Assembly (NCBI GenBank): GCA_902525355.1 | Contig: CABZGO010000011.1 | Span: forward strand, 1-41,261 | Direction: 5' to 3' | DNA length: 41,261 nt | From: an uncultured Pelagibacteraceae bacterium | GTDB lineage: Bacteria > Pseudomonadota > Alphaproteobacteria > Pelagibacterales > Pelagibacteraceae | Shown here: positions 24,237 to 34,684 of the stretch, piece by piece | How positions within the stretch are numbered: position 1 is the first letter of the stretch | How the letters are laid out: the number at the start of each line of letters is the position of its first letter | The notes under the pieces: generated by a model | The model's input: only the letters and a program-made list of their open reading frames with translations | What the model was told of the DNA's origin: nothing | Database searches by the model: none | Made by a program: the position numbers and the translations under genes

Positions 24237-26789
24237 GTGAATTCCGAAAGATATAATTTTAAAACAGTTGAGATTAAATGGCAAAAGAAATGGGCTGAAA
24301 ATCGCTTATTCTCCTCAAAAATAGACCATACAAAAGAAAAATTTTATTGTCTTGAAATGTTTCCATACCCATCAGGAAAAATTCATATGGGTCACGTAAG
24401 AAATTATACAATTGGTGATGTTTTATCAAGATATAAAACATTAAAAGGATTTAATGTTCTTCACCCTATGGGTTGGGATGCTTTTGGAATGCCAGCAGAA
24501 AATGCAGCTAGAGAAAATAATTTAGATCCAAAAGAATGGACAAATAAAAATATATCAACAATGAAAGAACAATTAAAAAGACTTGGACTTTCTATTGATT
24601 GGGAAAGAGAAATATCTACCTGCTCAGAGGAATATTACAAACACCAGCAGTTATTTTTTTTGGAACTTTATGAAAAGGGACTAGTTTACAGAAAAGAAAA
24701 TTATGTTAATTGGGACCCAGTAGATCAGACTGTACTTGCAAATGAGCAAGTCATAGATGGTAAGGGCTGGAGATCAGGCGCTGTTGTAGAACGAAAAAAA
24801 TTAAATCAGTGGTTTTTTAACATTTCTAAGTTTTCTCAGGAACTTCTTGATGGATTAGATAAATTAAAGCATTGGCCAAACAAAGTAAAAGTAATGCAAA
24901 AAAATTGGATAGGAAAATCATTTGGTTGTGAGATTGCATTTAAAACTGAAGGTGATTTACCTGTTAAAGAAATCAAATGCTTTACCACAAGACCAGACAC
25001 ATTGTTTGGTTTTTCTTTTTTAGCATTATCCGTAGATCATGAAATTTCAAAATTTTTTTCTGAAGATTTAAAATTTCAAGAATTTAAGAAAGAATGTTCA
25101 AAAACAGGGACTACAGAAGAAGCAATTGCTATTGGTGAAAAAATAGGTTTTAAAACTAACTTGATGGCTATAAATCCGTTAAATCCATCACAAAAAGTAC
25201 CAGTTTTCTTTGCTAATTTTGTATTGATGGATTACGGATTTGGCGCAGTATTTGGTTGTCCAGCGCATGATCAAAGAGATTACGAATTTGCCAAGAAATA
25301 TGACCTTAAAATTAAAACCGTAGTAAGACCTGAAGATCAAGATGATAAATTCATTGTTGAGACAGAAGCCTATTCCGGATCTGGAATTATAATAAATTCT
25401 GAATTTTTAAATGGGCTCAAAGTTCCAGAAGAATCGATTATAAAGACAATTAAAATATTAGAAGAAAAAAATATTGGTAAGAAAAAAATTAATTTTAGAT
25501 TAAAAGATTGGGGTGTATCTAGACAAAGATATTGGGGATGTCCAATCCCTGTTGCCTATGATGAAAATGGAAGCGTAGTAACTATACCAAAAAAGAATTT
25601 ACCAGTTAAACTTCCAGATAAAGTAGACCTTAATTCGAAAGGAAATCCATTAGATTATAAAGAAGATTGGAAAAGTATAATAATTAATGGAAAAAAATAT
25701 AAAAGAGAAACAGATACTTTAGATACATTTGTATGCTCCTCATGGTATTATCTTAGATTCTGTTCGCCAACAGAAAGTGAATACGGATTTAAAAAAGAAG
25801 ATATTGATTATTGGATGCCAGTAGACCAATATATAGGAGGTGTTGAGCATGCTATCTTACACTTGCTTTACTCCCGTTTTTTTATGAAAGCTATTGGATA
25901 TAAAGATCAAAGTTTTAAATTTGATGAACCATTTGAAGGTCTATTTACACAGGGAATGGTTTGTCATGAAACATATAAAGATCAGAATAATAATTGGTTA
26001 AGTCCTGATCAAATAATATCAACTGGTGACAAATACCATAAAAAAGATGAGCCAGAAAATATTGTTAAAGTTGGACCATCAGAATCAATGTCTAAATCTA
26101 AAAAAAATGTAATTGATCCAGAAAGTATAATGAATAGTTATGGGGCTGATGCTGTAAGATTATTTATCTTGTCTGATAGCCCACCAGAAAAAGATGTTCA
26201 ATGGTCTGAGCAAGGTATGAACGCCTCTTACAAATTTTTACAAAAGTTATGGACACTTCACAATAAAGTAAAAGTCAAAATACAAAATGATTTGGACTTA
26301 ACTGGATCTGAAAAGGACTTAGAAAATTTTACGAACCAGATGATTAGTAAGATAACAAACAATCTTGAAAATTTTAGTTACAATGTAATTATTGCAAATA
26401 TTTATGAAACATATAACTTTTTAAATAAAGAAATCGAAAAAGAAATTGATTCTAAGAAGCTTAAAGAAAATTACATTCAAATATTAATTTTGTTTTCACC
26501 TGCAATCCCACATTTTTCATCAGAATGTTTTGATGATTTAGGATATAATGATGAAGTGCACTGGCCTAAAGCCAATTTAAGGTTAGTATATAAAGACAAA
26601 ATAGATTATGTAGTACAAATCAATGGCAAAAAAAGAGCTATTTTAAATGATAATAGAGACATTGATCAGGAAAGTCTTTTACTGAAGATAAAATCAAATA
26701 AGATAGTGGCAAAGTATATAAAAGATAAATCTATTATTAAGATTATATTTGTTAAAAATAGATTAATTAACTTGTTAATACATGAATAA
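24237..26789 (+). CDS. leuS: Leucine--tRNA ligase
   Basis: This class I synthetase charges tRNA-Leu and edits mischarged products. The start is GTG at 24237, giving [16 protein letters not shown], the usual LeuRS N-terminus; no ATG is available nearby. The HIGH motif is HMGH in [20 protein letters not shown] (near residues 43-62). The editing domain includes [16 protein letters not shown], and the KMSKS motif appears as MSKSKKNV in the segment starting [10 protein letters not shown]. At 850 residues it is complete. Its last eight bases overlap the lptE start. Confidence 0.97.
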   Translation: MNSERYNFKTVEIKWQKKWAENRLFSSKIDHTKEKFYCLEMFPYPSGKIHMGHVRNYTIGDVLSRYKTLKGFNVLHPMGWDAFGMPAENAARENNLDPKEWTNKNISTMKEQLKRLGLSIDWEREISTCSEEYYKHQQLFFLELYEKGLVYRKENYVNWDPVDQTVLANEQVIDGKGWRSGAVVERKKLNQWFFNISKFSQELLDGLDKLKHWPNKVKVMQKNWIGKSFGCEIAFKTEGDLPVKEIKCFTTRPDTLFGFSFLALSVDHEISKFFSEDLKFQEFKKECSKTGTTEEAIAIGEKIGFKTNLMAINPLNPSQKVPVFFANFVLMDYGFGAVFGCPAHDQRDYEFAKKYDLKIKTVVRPEDQDDKFIVETEAYSGSGIIINSEFLNGLKVPEESIIKTIKILEEKNIGKKKINFRLKDWGVSRQRYWGCPIPVAYDENGSVVTIPKKNLPVKLPDKVDLNSKGNPLDYKEDWKSIIINGKKYKRETDTLDTFVCSSWYYLRFCSPTESEYGFKKEDIDYWMPVDQYIGGVEHAILHLLYSRFFMKAIGYKDQSFKFDEPFEGLFTQGMVCHETYKDQNNNWLSPDQIISTGDKYHKKDEPENIVKVGPSESMSKSKKNVIDPESIMNSYGADAVRLFILSDSPPEKDVQWSEQGMNASYKFLQKLWTLHNKVKVKIQNDLDLTGSEKDLENFTNQMISKITNNLENFSYNVIIANIYETYNFLNKEIEKEIDSKKLKENYIQILILFSPAIPHFSSECFDDLGYNDEVHWPKANLRLVYKDKIDYVVQINGKKRAILNDNRDIDQESLLLKIKSNKIVAKYIKDKSIIKIIFVKNRLINLLIHE

Positions 26790-27258
26790 TTTTTTTTTGA
26801 GATATCTAACTATTTTTTCCGTAATAATGCTATCAGCTTGCTCATATAAACCTATCTTTTCAGAGAATAAGTATAATTTTGAAATAAATGAAAAAATTTT
26901 AAATGGAGATAAATATATTAATAGAATTATTAAAAATAAGCTTGATTTAGTTAAGAAAGAAAATGAGCAAGGTAAAAAAAAATATAATCTTTCAATAAAT
27001 ACAAATAAAAAAAAAATAATTGTTTCCAAAGATTCAAAAGGTGATCCTCTTAAATTTGATCTTATTGTTACAACATATTTTGAAATTAATTATAAAGGAA
27101 AACTTTTATTTAAAAAAGAAGTTGTAAAAAATAAAATTTACAATAATGATGTAGATAAATTCAAGCTAGAACAAAACGAAAAAATAATTTTAGAAAATTT
27201 ATCTGAAAAAATTAGTGAAACTATAATTTCATCAATAATAAATTTAGATGATAATTAA
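26782..27258 (+). CDS. lptE: LPS-assembly lipoprotein LptE
   Basis: LptE plugs the LptD barrel and helps insert lipopolysaccharide into the outer leaflet. The 158-residue protein has a lipoprotein signal ending in MLSACSYKP (lipid Cys at residue 20), followed by a short beta/alpha domain typical of LptE but with low primary similarity. Assignment relies mainly on this architecture plus the diagnostic position between leuS and holA, where lptE is found across Proteobacteria. It overlaps leuS by eight bases and holA by eleven, so all three are co-translated. It implies an LPS-bearing outer membrane. Confidence 0.85.
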   Translation: MNNFFLRYLTIFSVIMLSACSYKPIFSENKYNFEINEKILNGDKYINRIIKNKLDLVKKENEQGKKKYNLSINTNKKKIIVSKDSKGDPLKFDLIVTTYFEINYKGKLLFKKEVVKNKIYNNDVDKFKLEQNEKIILENLSEKISETIISSIINLDDN

Positions 27259-28225
27259 AAACTTTGAAATAGATAAATTCAATAAATCTGATTCTAATTT
27301 ACATTTAATTTATGGTATCAATGAAGGTATAAAGCAAGATCTTATTAATAACATTTATTTAAAAGGTTATGAAGGTGATGTTTTTAAGTATGAGGAGCAT
27401 GAAGTTTTAAATAATATTGATGAGTTCATCTCAAATTTATTAACAAAATCTTTATTTGGTAGCAAAAAAATAATCATTATTTCAAGAGCTACAGATAAAC
27501 TATACACTTTGATAAATGATTTATTAGATAGGGAAATTATAGAAACAAAAATTGTAATCAAATCTTCAGTTTTAGAAAAAAAATCTAAACTAAGGAATTT
27601 GTTTGAAAAAGAAGACCATTTAATCTGTACACCTGTTTATGAAGATGATACGAAAGCATTAAATTTTGTCATTCAAAATTTTTTGAAAGTAAATAACTTA
27701 AGTTTATCACAAGAGATCAAAAATATTCTTATTGAAAGATCGAAAGGAGATAGAATTAATTTAAAAAATGAATTATCTAAATTAAAGAATTTGTCATTAA
27801 GTAAAAGTAAATTAAGTGTAGAGGATATAAATGAACTCTCAAACCTTGCAGAAAATTATAGTGCGTTTGAATTATCAGATAATTATTTAGCTAAAAATTC
27901 TAAGAAAGTATCTACCATTCTAAATGAGAATAATTATACATCTGAAGACTGTATTTTAATTATTAGAACAATATTAAATAAATCTAAAAGACTTTTAAAA
28001 ATAAGAAATGTAATTGATAACAATACTAGTATCGATCAAGCAATTTCTAGCTTTAAACCTCCTATATTTTGGAAAGAAAAAGATATTGTTAAAAAACAAG
28101 CTCTGTCGTGGTCAACTAATGAAGTAAAAGAAATTATATTTAAAATCAATGACTTGGAAGCTTTAGTTAAGAAAAATACCTCAAATTCAATGCTTTTTGT
28201 CTCAAATTTTGTAAGTAATTATTAA
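27248..28225 (+). CDS. holA: DNA polymerase III delta subunit
   Basis: HolA is the clamp-loader subunit that opens the beta sliding clamp. At 325 residues, the N-terminal domain starts HLIYGINEGIKQDLINNI, where delta subunits have YGxD/N followed by a long helix. The middle holds FVIQNFLKVNNLSLSQEI and LLERSKGDR-like IERSKGDRINLKNELSKL, the usual delta signature. The C-terminal helical collar ends FVSNFVSNY. Its start overlaps lptE by 11 bases and its stop overlaps the convergent parB stop by four bases. Confidence 0.92.
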   Translation: MIIKNFEIDKFNKSDSNLHLIYGINEGIKQDLINNIYLKGYEGDVFKYEEHEVLNNIDEFISNLLTKSLFGSKKIIIISRATDKLYTLINDLLDREIIETKIVIKSSVLEKKSKLRNLFEKEDHLICTPVYEDDTKALNFVIQNFLKVNNLSLSQEIKNILIERSKGDRINLKNELSKLKNLSLSKSKLSVEDINELSNLAENYSAFELSDNYLAKNSKKVSTILNENNYTSEDCILIIRTILNKSKRLLKIRNVIDNNTSIDQAISSFKPPIFWKEKDIVKKQALSWSTNEVKEIIFKINDLEALVKKNTSNSMLFVSNFVSNY

Positions 28226-29073
28226 TAATTTTGCTTAATAATATTTACTAATCTATCGAGCTGATCGACCCCTTTATACTCTAAACTAATAGTTCCAGAA
28301 TTATTTCTTTTATTTTTAACAAAAACTCTCATCCCAATTTTGTCTGTTAACTCTTTTTCAAGGCTAACAATATTTGGATCTTTTTTCATAGAAATACTAT
28401 TAGAACTAGATTTCAACATACGAACTAAACTTTCAGCTTGTCTAACTGATAGTTTTTTTGAAATAATTTTTTTTGCTAAAAGAATAGCATTATCTAATCC
28501 TACCAAAATTTTTGCATGTCCCTGTGATAATTTTCCTTCGATTATTAATTCTATAATCTCTTGTGGAAGAGATAATAGTCGTAAACAATTTGATATGTGC
28601 GCTCGACTTTTACCTATAAACTTAGACACTTTATCTTGATCATAACTAAATTCATCTATCAATCTTTTATAACCTTCAGCTTCTTCAATTGGATTTAAGT
28701 CTTTTCTTTGAACATTTTCAACAATTGCAAATTCTAATGATTTTAGATTATCTGCATTAATTATTATTACCGGTACTTCATGAAGCCCAGCAAATTGGGC
28801 TGCTTGCCATCTTCGTTCTCCAGCTATTATTTCAAATTTACCCTCTTCATCAGGAGATGGTCTTGCAATTATAGGTTGGATAATTCCCCGCTCTCTTATA
28901 GAGTTGGTTAATTCCTCTAAACTAACTTCGTCAAATTTTTTTCTTGGTTGGTACTTATTTCTAAGTAGTGAACTTATAGAGATGTTTTTTTTATCATCAA
29001 TTTTTTCACTATCTCCTATTAAGGAAGATAATCCTCTTCCAAGTCCTTTTTTTGATTTAAACGGATTAATCAT
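28222..29073 (-). CDS. parB: Chromosome-partitioning protein ParB
   Basis: ParB is the CTP-dependent DNA clamp that loads at parS and spreads along nearby DNA to segregate the origin region. The 283 residues hold the N-terminal KKGLGRGLSSLIGD box used to contact ParA, the ParB/Srx domain with RNKYQPRKKFDEVSLEEL and IIAGERRWQAAQFAGLHEVP (CTP site, GERR), the helix-turn-helix around SKFIGKSRAHISNCLRLLSL, and a C-terminal dimerisation domain. The start overlaps the parA stop as ATGA. Two matching parS-like sites lie inside rsmG and mnmG, 1.4-1.7 kb away. Confidence 0.97.
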   Translation of the reverse strand: MINPFKSKKGLGRGLSSLIGDSEKIDDKKNISISSLLRNKYQPRKKFDEVSLEELTNSIRERGIIQPIIARPSPDEEGKFEIIAGERRWQAAQFAGLHEVPVIIINADNLKSLEFAIVENVQRKDLNPIEEAEGYKRLIDEFSYDQDKVSKFIGKSRAHISNCLRLLSLPQEIIELIIEGKLSQGHAKILVGLDNAILLAKKIISKKLSVRQAESLVRMLKSSSNSISMKKDPNIVSLEKELTDKIGMRVFVKNKRNNSGTISLEYKGVDQLDRLVNIIKQNY

Positions 29074-29870
29074 GCTGCACTCTCCACTGGTTTATCTTGG
29101 TTTAAAAATTCCTCTGTAAAACTAAAATATGCTCTGCTACCTGGACATGACTTATCATAAATTAAAACTGGAACACCGTGTGAAGGTGCTTCTGATAATC
29201 TAACATTTCTTGGAACAGCAGTGCTATAAACTTTATCCTTAAAATAGTTTCTTGCCTCTGTCTCTACCTCCCCAGATAATTTATTTCTCTTATCATACAT
29301 TGTCAGTAGTATTCCTCTTATTTCTAAAGATGGATTTAGGTTCGATTTTATCCTCTCAATTGTTTTCAGGAGCTGAGTGAGTCCCTCTAAAGCAAAGAAT
29401 TCCGTCTGAAGAGGTACCACGAGTGCATCAGAGGCTACCAATGCCATTATTGTTAGTAGGCTTAAAGATGGTGGACAGTCAATTATGACATAATCATAGG
29501 CAGGCCCAGAATTGTTTAAAATTGGGGTTAATTCGTCTTTTAATTTAAAGGCTCTCCGGCTGTCACCTGCTGTCTCCACCTCTAGGCCAGACAGATCAAC
29601 ATTAGATGATATCAAATCTAAGTTTTCAAAGCTTGTTGACTGGATCACCTCTGAAATTTTTTTATTTCCATTCAATACATTGTAAATTGTTTGATCAGAA
29701 CTTGTTGCGTTGGATAATCCAAGACCTGTCGTGGCATTGCCTTGTGGATCAAGATCAATTACAAGAATTTTTTTTTCCTTCATCGACAAACCAGCAGCAA
29801 GATTGATGACAGTGGTGGTCTTGCCCACTCCTCCTTTCTGGTTTATCACTGAAATAATTTTTCTATTCAT
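29070..29870 (-). CDS. parA: Chromosome-partitioning ATPase ParA (Soj)
   Basis: This Walker-type ATPase moves ParB-bound origins toward the cell poles. The deviant Walker A is NQKGGVGKTTTVINLA (residues 10-25), with the signature Lys before GGVGKT. The Walker A-prime Asp is in LVIDLDPQGNATTGLG, and the Walker B-type segment is YDYVIIDCPPSLSLLT. Length 266 is standard for chromosomal ParA. It overlaps parB by four bases and rsmG by eight, within the conserved rsmG-parA-parB order of bacterial origin regions. Confidence 0.97.
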   Translation of the reverse strand: MNRKIISVINQKGGVGKTTTVINLAAGLSMKEKKILVIDLDPQGNATTGLGLSNATSSDQTIYNVLNGNKKISEVIQSTSFENLDLISSNVDLSGLEVETAGDSRRAFKLKDELTPILNNSGPAYDYVIIDCPPSLSLLTIMALVASDALVVPLQTEFFALEGLTQLLKTIERIKSNLNPSLEIRGILLTMYDKRNKLSGEVETEARNYFKDKVYSTAVPRNVRLSEAPSHGVPVLIYDKSCPGSRAYFSFTEEFLNQDKPVESAA

Positions 29871-30507
29871 TTTTTTTTTTTAAATTTGAAATTTTTACTA
29901 CTGATGACTCTTCGCTTGTAAGACTTTTCATTTCTTCTAGGTCAAATTTCCATTTCATGGAGACATCTTTTAAAATTTTATTTCCACTTTTTCCTAAATA
30001 CATGACTATGTATTTAAAATTTTTAAAATTCTTGGTTGCAATATCAAAAATCACTGGCAAAGGTTTAAACGCTCGGCAAATTATTACATCAGTCACTAAA
30101 TTTTTCTCTTCAAATATATTTTTTTGATAAATTTTCGCATCTAATTTAAACTTTTTTGCCATCTCCATTAAGAAATTGCTTTTATGATAACTCTTTTCAT
30201 AAAAAATTAGCTTAAAACCTTGTTTTTTCGATTTCATCAAAATACCTAAAACTATACTAGGTAGCCCTGCACCAGAGCCAAGATCAGTACATACACTAAT
30301 ATCATTTTTATCAATAAAATCAATAGTTTGTGCACTATCATAAATATGCCTTGTATTTATTGATTTTTCTGTACTTGAACTTATCAAATTTATTTTCTTG
30401 TTTGTGCTCAAAATTGATTGTGAATAGTCCTCTAGCTCCTCAAGTGTTTCACGTGAAACATTTGGTAGATGAATTTTATCTGTTTTTATTATTTTCGAAT
30501 CAATCAA
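29863..30507 (-). CDS. rsmG: 16S rRNA (guanine-527-N7)-methyltransferase RsmG (GidB)
   Basis: This SAM-dependent enzyme methylates G527 in the 530 loop of 16S rRNA. Of 214 residues, the SAM-binding segment is [17 protein letters not shown] near 91-107, preceded by [10 protein letters not shown] near 71-80, and ICRAFKPL near 162-169 is also typical. Residues 17-22 read NVSRET: this short string is encoded by an embedded perfect parS site at 30445-30460, a known situation in many bacteria. It overlaps mnmG by four bases (ATGA) and parA by eight. Confidence 0.95.
   Translation of the reverse strand: MIDSKIIKTDKIHLPNVSRETLEELEDYSQSILSTNKKINLISSSTEKSINTRHIYDSAQTIDFIDKNDISVCTDLGSGAGLPSIVLGILMKSKKQGFKLIFYEKSYHKSNFLMEMAKKFKLDAKIYQKNIFEEKNLVTDVIICRAFKPLPVIFDIATKNFKNFKYIVMYLGKSGNKILKDVSMKWKFDLEEMKSLTSEESSVVKISNLKKKNE
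30445..30460. promoter_or_regulatory. parS site (perfect consensus) inside rsmG
   Basis: TGTTTCACGTGAAACA is an exact 16/16 match to the bacterial parS consensus and is a perfect palindrome. It lies within the 5' part of rsmG, about 8 kb from the proposed origin. It is the expected loading site for the ParB encoded at 28222-29073. Confidence 0.93.
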
Positions 30508-32375
30508 GCTATATGCTTAATAGACTTTCTTTTTACATGAGACAACAAAATATATACTGCTGCTGGAGTTATCCCATCTATTCTGAGTGCTTGTCCGAGT
30601 GTTTTTGGCTTTATTTCCTTGAATTTTGACTTAACTTCATTTGATAATCCAGAAAATTGATCATAGTCTAGATTTTCTGGTATTTTAAGATTTTCATCTC
30701 TTTTAAATGCTAAAATATCTGCATCTTGCTTCTTCAAATATCCTTTATAATGAGCTTTTATTTCAATTTGCTCATCAATTTCACGTGAAACATATTTAAT
30801 TTCAGGCCAAATTTCCCTAATTTTAGTCATATTAACTGACTTTTGGCTTAAAATCTCTATTGCATTCCTTTTAACCCCATCTTTAGCAATATTAATTCCA
30901 TATTTTGATGCTTTTGAGGGAGAAATTAAAGAATTTTCCATATTTTTAAGACTTTTTTCTAGTTTAGACGCTTTCTCTTTATATAAAGTTTTCCTTTCAT
31001 CTGATATTAGACCAATATCAATTCCTTTTTGGGTAAGTCTTATATCTGCATTATCAGATCTCAAAGATAGCCTATATTCTGCCCTTGAGGTGAACATTCT
31101 ATAAGGCTCTGCAACTCCTTTTGTAACTAAATCATCTATCATAACACCTATATATGCCTCAGATCTATCAAGGATAAATGGTTCTTTAACTTTAATAGAG
31201 AGAGCAGCATTTATTCCAGCTATCAGTCCTTGTGCTGCTGCTTCCTCATAGCCTGTAGTTCCATTAATTTGTCCTGCAAGGTAAAGATTCTTTATTTTTT
31301 TTGTCTCTAAAGTTAGAAATAGCTCCCGAGGGTCCACAAAATCGTACTCTATTGCATATCCAGGCCTTAAAATCTTAACATTTTCTAAACCATTGATATT
31401 ATTACATATTTCTTGCTGTATATTAGCAGGAAGAGAAGTTGAAATTCCATTAGGGTAAATAGTTTTATCATTCAGACCCTCTGGCTCCAAAAATATTTGA
31501 TGCTTTTGCTTATCAGCAAACTTTACAATTTTATCTTCTATTGAAGGACAATATCTTGGACCAACTCCTCGGATACTGCCAGAGTACATAGCACTCCTTT
31601 TTATATTTTTAGAAATGATCTCATGCACTACCTGATTGGTGTAAGTCATCCTACATGAGATTTGTCTATTAATATTTTTTTTTGTAAGGAAAGAAAAAAA
31701 ATATGGATCTTCATCTGCATGCTGCTCTTCGAGTTTATCAAAATTAATTGTCGTTGCATCCAATCTTGGTGGTGTTCCTGTTTTTAATCTTCCAATTTTA
31801 AAATTATATTTTTCTAATTGTTCGCTTAATCCTGTTGAAGGTTTTTCATTAAATCTTCCTGCAGGTGTTTTTTCCTCGCCAATGTGAATTAAGCCATTTA
31901 AGAAAGTTCCAGTTGTTAAAATTACTTTTGATGATATTACTTTTTTGCCTTCTTGTGTAATAAAACCGATTATATCGTTTTTCTCAAAAATAAACTTAAT
32001 TACAGGATCTGAAAAAATGCTTAAATTACAGTAATTTACAAGTTTTTTTTGCATATATTTCTTATATAATGATCTATCACTTTGAGTACGTGGTCCTCGA
32101 ACAGCTGGCCCTCTACTTCTATTTAATAATCTAAATTGTATTCCTGATTTATCTGCAATTTCACCCATTACACCATCAAGTGCATCTATCTCTCTAACAA
32201 GATGACCTTTGCCCAATCCCCCAATAGCTGGATTACAAGACATCTCTCCAATAGTATCAAATTTATGAGTAAATAAGGCAGTATTCAAGCCCAATCTAGC
32301 AGATGCTGCAGCAGCTTCACAGCCTGCATGACCACCACCAATCACAACTACATCAAATGACAACTCATTTTTCAT
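30504..32375 (-). CDS. mnmG: tRNA uridine-34 carboxymethylaminomethyl synthesis enzyme MnmG (GidA)
   Basis: With MnmE this FAD enzyme builds the cmnm5 group on the wobble uridine of several tRNAs. Residues 8-21 show the dinucleotide motif [14 protein letters not shown], followed by [20 protein letters not shown] near 47-66. The second signature is [15 protein letters not shown], and later come [20 protein letters not shown] and [17 protein letters not shown]. At 623 residues it is complete, ending [15 protein letters not shown]. Its start at 32375 is separated by 76 non-coding bases from the mnmE stop. A 14/16 parS-like sequence lies in its 3' part, coding VSREI. Confidence 0.97.
   Translation of the reverse strand: MKNELSFDVVVIGGGHAGCEAAAASARLGLNTALFTHKFDTIGEMSCNPAIGGLGKGHLVREIDALDGVMGEIADKSGIQFRLLNRSRGPAVRGPRTQSDRSLYKKYMQKKLVNYCNLSIFSDPVIKFIFEKNDIIGFITQEGKKVISSKVILTTGTFLNGLIHIGEEKTPAGRFNEKPSTGLSEQLEKYNFKIGRLKTGTPPRLDATTINFDKLEEQHADEDPYFFSFLTKKNINRQISCRMTYTNQVVHEIISKNIKRSAMYSGSIRGVGPRYCPSIEDKIVKFADKQKHQIFLEPEGLNDKTIYPNGISTSLPANIQQEICNNINGLENVKILRPGYAIEYDFVDPRELFLTLETKKIKNLYLAGQINGTTGYEEAAAQGLIAGINAALSIKVKEPFILDRSEAYIGVMIDDLVTKGVAEPYRMFTSRAEYRLSLRSDNADIRLTQKGIDIGLISDERKTLYKEKASKLEKSLKNMENSLISPSKASKYGINIAKDGVKRNAIEILSQKSVNMTKIREIWPEIKYVSREIDEQIEIKAHYKGYLKKQDADILAFKRDENLKIPENLDYDQFSGLSNEVKSKFKEIKPKTLGQALRIDGITPAAVYILLSHVKRKSIKHIA
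30777..30792. promoter_or_regulatory. Second parS-like site inside mnmG
   Basis: AATTTCACGTGAAACA differs from the parS consensus TGTTTCACGTGAAACA only in the first two bases; the inner 12 bases TTCACGTGAAAC-type palindrome is intact. It lies 317 bases from the perfect site and is in the codons for VSREI near the end of mnmG. Confidence 0.75.
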
Positions 32376-32451
32376 AGCCTTAATTTATTATTGATCTTAA
32401 AATTTACAAGAAAACACTTAAAAATGCTCGAAAAACAAGCAAATTCAATAC

Positions 32452-33783
32452 TTATTTGCCTATACAAAAATCACTAAAAATAGAATCTAATATTTCTTCA
32501 ACATCTACTTTACCAACAATCAAACCTAGATGTCTTGCTGCTAACCTTAAATCCTCTGCAGCTTTATCAAAATCTTCTTTCGAATTTTTTTCCTCAAAAT
32601 GTTTTAAATTTTGAAGACAAGCCTCTAAACTTTGTCTATGTCTTTCTCTAGTAATTAAAGTTTCGTTTGAACTAACAAATTTATTTTTTAGTTTATCTTT
32701 AATTCTGGTTATTAGCTCATCTAAGTTTGTTTCATTTTTAATTGATAAAAAAATTGGATTAAACTTTTCAATTTGTTGATTTATATTTTTATAACCAAGA
32801 TCTATTTTATTGATTACAATTATTGATTTTTCACTAACCAAATCGTTCAAAAATCCAGTAAAATCAACACTTTTTGGCTCAATTACAATTATGTTTAAGT
32901 CGGCATCCTCAGCACGTTTAAGAGCTAATTTAATTCCTTTTCTTTCAATCTCATTTTCAGACTCTCTTATTCCAGCAGTATCAGAAATCACAACTGGATA
33001 ACCATCCAAGTTTAAATGAGCTTCAATAACATCTCTAGTTGTTCCTGCAATTTCTGAAACAATAGCTACATCTCGGTTCGATAAATAATTCAATAAAGAG
33101 GATTTTCCTGCATTAGCTGGACCTATAATTGCAATCTTAAAACCTTCTCTAATTCTTTCTCCAACTTTTTGATCATTCAAAATTTTTTCAATTTCATTTC
33201 TAATTTTTTCAGTATCTATTTTAATATTTTTTATTACATCTTCTGGAAGATCATCTTCAGGAAAATCAATTTTGGCCTCAACATTTGACAAAATTTTTAA
33301 AAGCTTTTCCCGAAGAGAATTATATTTTTCAGAACTTCTACCAATCATTATTTTAATAGCTTGTTGTCTTTGAATTTCGGTTTCTGCAGAAATAAGATCC
33401 GATATACTCTCAGCCTTAAGAAGATTTATTTTTCCATTTTGAAAGGCAATTTTTGTAAATTCACCAGGCTCCGCTAAACGACAATCTTCAAATTTTGACA
33501 ATTGATCTAAAATTGATCTAACAACAGCTATACTACCATGGACATGTATTTCAGCCATATCTTCACCGGTATAGCTCTCTGGGCCAGGAAACCACAATAA
33601 TATGCCTTCGTCTATCAGCTCAGAAGTATTGACTTTATTGAATTTTTTAAGAGTTGCTAATCTTGGAGAAGGCATTTCTCCATTTATTAAACCTAGTATA
33701 ATTTTTTTTGTTTGCATTCCAGATACACGAATAACTGCTATACCTGAAACTCCAGGACCTGATGAAAGCGCGTATATGTTCAT
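32452..33783 (-). CDS. mnmE: tRNA modification GTPase MnmE (TrmE)
   Basis: It is the GTPase partner of MnmG in wobble-uridine modification. The N-terminal formyl-THF-binding domain covers about residues 1-115 (ALSSGPGVSGIAVIRVSG). Then come helices and an inserted G domain with G1 IGPANAGKSSLLNYL near 219-233, G3 ISDTAGIRESENEIE, and G4 NKIDLG. The protein ends FCIGK, the diagnostic C-x-G-K motif with the modification-active Cys. Length 443 is normal. It is divergent from the sulfotransferase gene (46 bases), whereas in related genomes rho or hem genes lie next to this cluster on the same strand. Confidence 0.97.
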   Translation of the reverse strand: MNIYALSSGPGVSGIAVIRVSGMQTKKIILGLINGEMPSPRLATLKKFNKVNTSELIDEGILLWFPGPESYTGEDMAEIHVHGSIAVVRSILDQLSKFEDCRLAEPGEFTKIAFQNGKINLLKAESISDLISAETEIQRQQAIKIMIGRSSEKYNSLREKLLKILSNVEAKIDFPEDDLPEDVIKNIKIDTEKIRNEIEKILNDQKVGERIREGFKIAIIGPANAGKSSLLNYLSNRDVAIVSEIAGTTRDVIEAHLNLDGYPVVISDTAGIRESENEIERKGIKLALKRAEDADLNIIVIEPKSVDFTGFLNDLVSEKSIIVINKIDLGYKNINQQIEKFNPIFLSIKNETNLDELITRIKDKLKNKFVSSNETLITRERHRQSLEACLQNLKHFEEKNSKEDFDKAAEDLRLAARHLGLIVGKVDVEEILDSIFSDFCIGK

Positions 33784-33829
33784 ATAATTATTATAGTTTT
33801 ATATTAAGCATAATTATATAATTTTATTA

Positions 33830-34684
33830 ATGATTATATGGTTAGCATCTTATCCTAAAAGTGGAAACACTTGGGTTCGTTCTTTTTTATCTTCATTACT
33901 ATATGATAAAAATAATGAAGCAAACTTTAGTTCAATATTAAATATAAAACAATATCCATTAAGATCTGACTTTAAGAATCTCATTAGTAATTTAGATGAT
34001 TTAAATGAAATTTCATCTAATTGGTTAAAATCACAAAGTATTATAAATTCTGACAACAAAATTAAATTACTAAAAACTCATCATGCATTGGTTAAAATTG
34101 GTAAATCGAATTTTACTGATCATGGTTGCTCTTTAGGTGCAATACATATTGTTAGAGACCCAAGAAATGTGATAAGTTCAGTTCTTTATCACTATTCAAA
34201 AAAAAATTATCAAGAAGCAAAAGAGTTTTTATTTGATGAACATAGAGCCTTAGGAAAAAAATATAATCGAGATGGTCATAACCGAAATAATGATATGTTT
34301 ACACTTATTACATCTTGGAAAACTCATTATAATTCTTGGAAAAATTTTAAAAAAAATTACCTTTTAATAAAATATGAAAATTTAGTTTCAGAACCAAAAA
34401 ATGAGTTTCGTAAAATTTCAAATTATGTTTCTAAGTTGATGAATTTGAAAATCGAAGACAAAAAAATTGATCTGGCAATAAAGTCAAATGAATTTGAAAA
34501 TTTAAAAAGAATGGAAAAAAAAGATGGTTTTAAGGAAGCAATAAAAAATAAAGAAACAGGTGAGACAAAAAGTTTTTTTAACTTAGGCCCTAAAAACAAA
34601 TGGCAGGAAAAATTAGATATTGAAATTAAACAAAGTATTGAAGAAAAATTTGAAATTGAAATGAAAGAATTAGGTTATTTATAA
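33830..34684 (+). CDS. Sulfotransferase-domain protein
   Basis: This is a PAPS-dependent sulfotransferase-fold protein of 284 residues. The 5'-phosphosulfate loop SYPKSGNTW is at residues 7-15, KTHHA at 82-86 supplies the likely catalytic His, IVRDPRNVISSVLYHYS at 107-123 forms the 3'-phosphate site, and GPKNKWQ near the C-terminus fits the terminal nucleotide-binding loop (RKGxxGDWK in classical enzymes). No signal peptide is present. It acts probably on a cytoplasmic or membrane-face acceptor such as a lipid, glycan or small alcohol; the acceptor is not predictable. It is the only plus-strand gene among the minus-strand parB-to-hemE block, between mnmE and rho, and stops one base before the rho stop. 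This looks like an insertion. Confidence 0.9.
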   Translation: MIIWLASYPKSGNTWVRSFLSSLLYDKNNEANFSSILNIKQYPLRSDFKNLISNLDDLNEISSNWLKSQSIINSDNKIKLLKTHHALVKIGKSNFTDHGCSLGAIHIVRDPRNVISSVLYHYSKKNYQEAKEFLFDEHRALGKKYNRDGHNRNNDMFTLITSWKTHYNSWKNFKKNYLLIKYENLVSEPKNEFRKISNYVSKLMNLKIEDKKIDLAIKSNEFENLKRMEKKDGFKEAIKNKETGETKSFFNLGPKNKWQEKLDIEIKQSIEEKFEIEMKELGYL

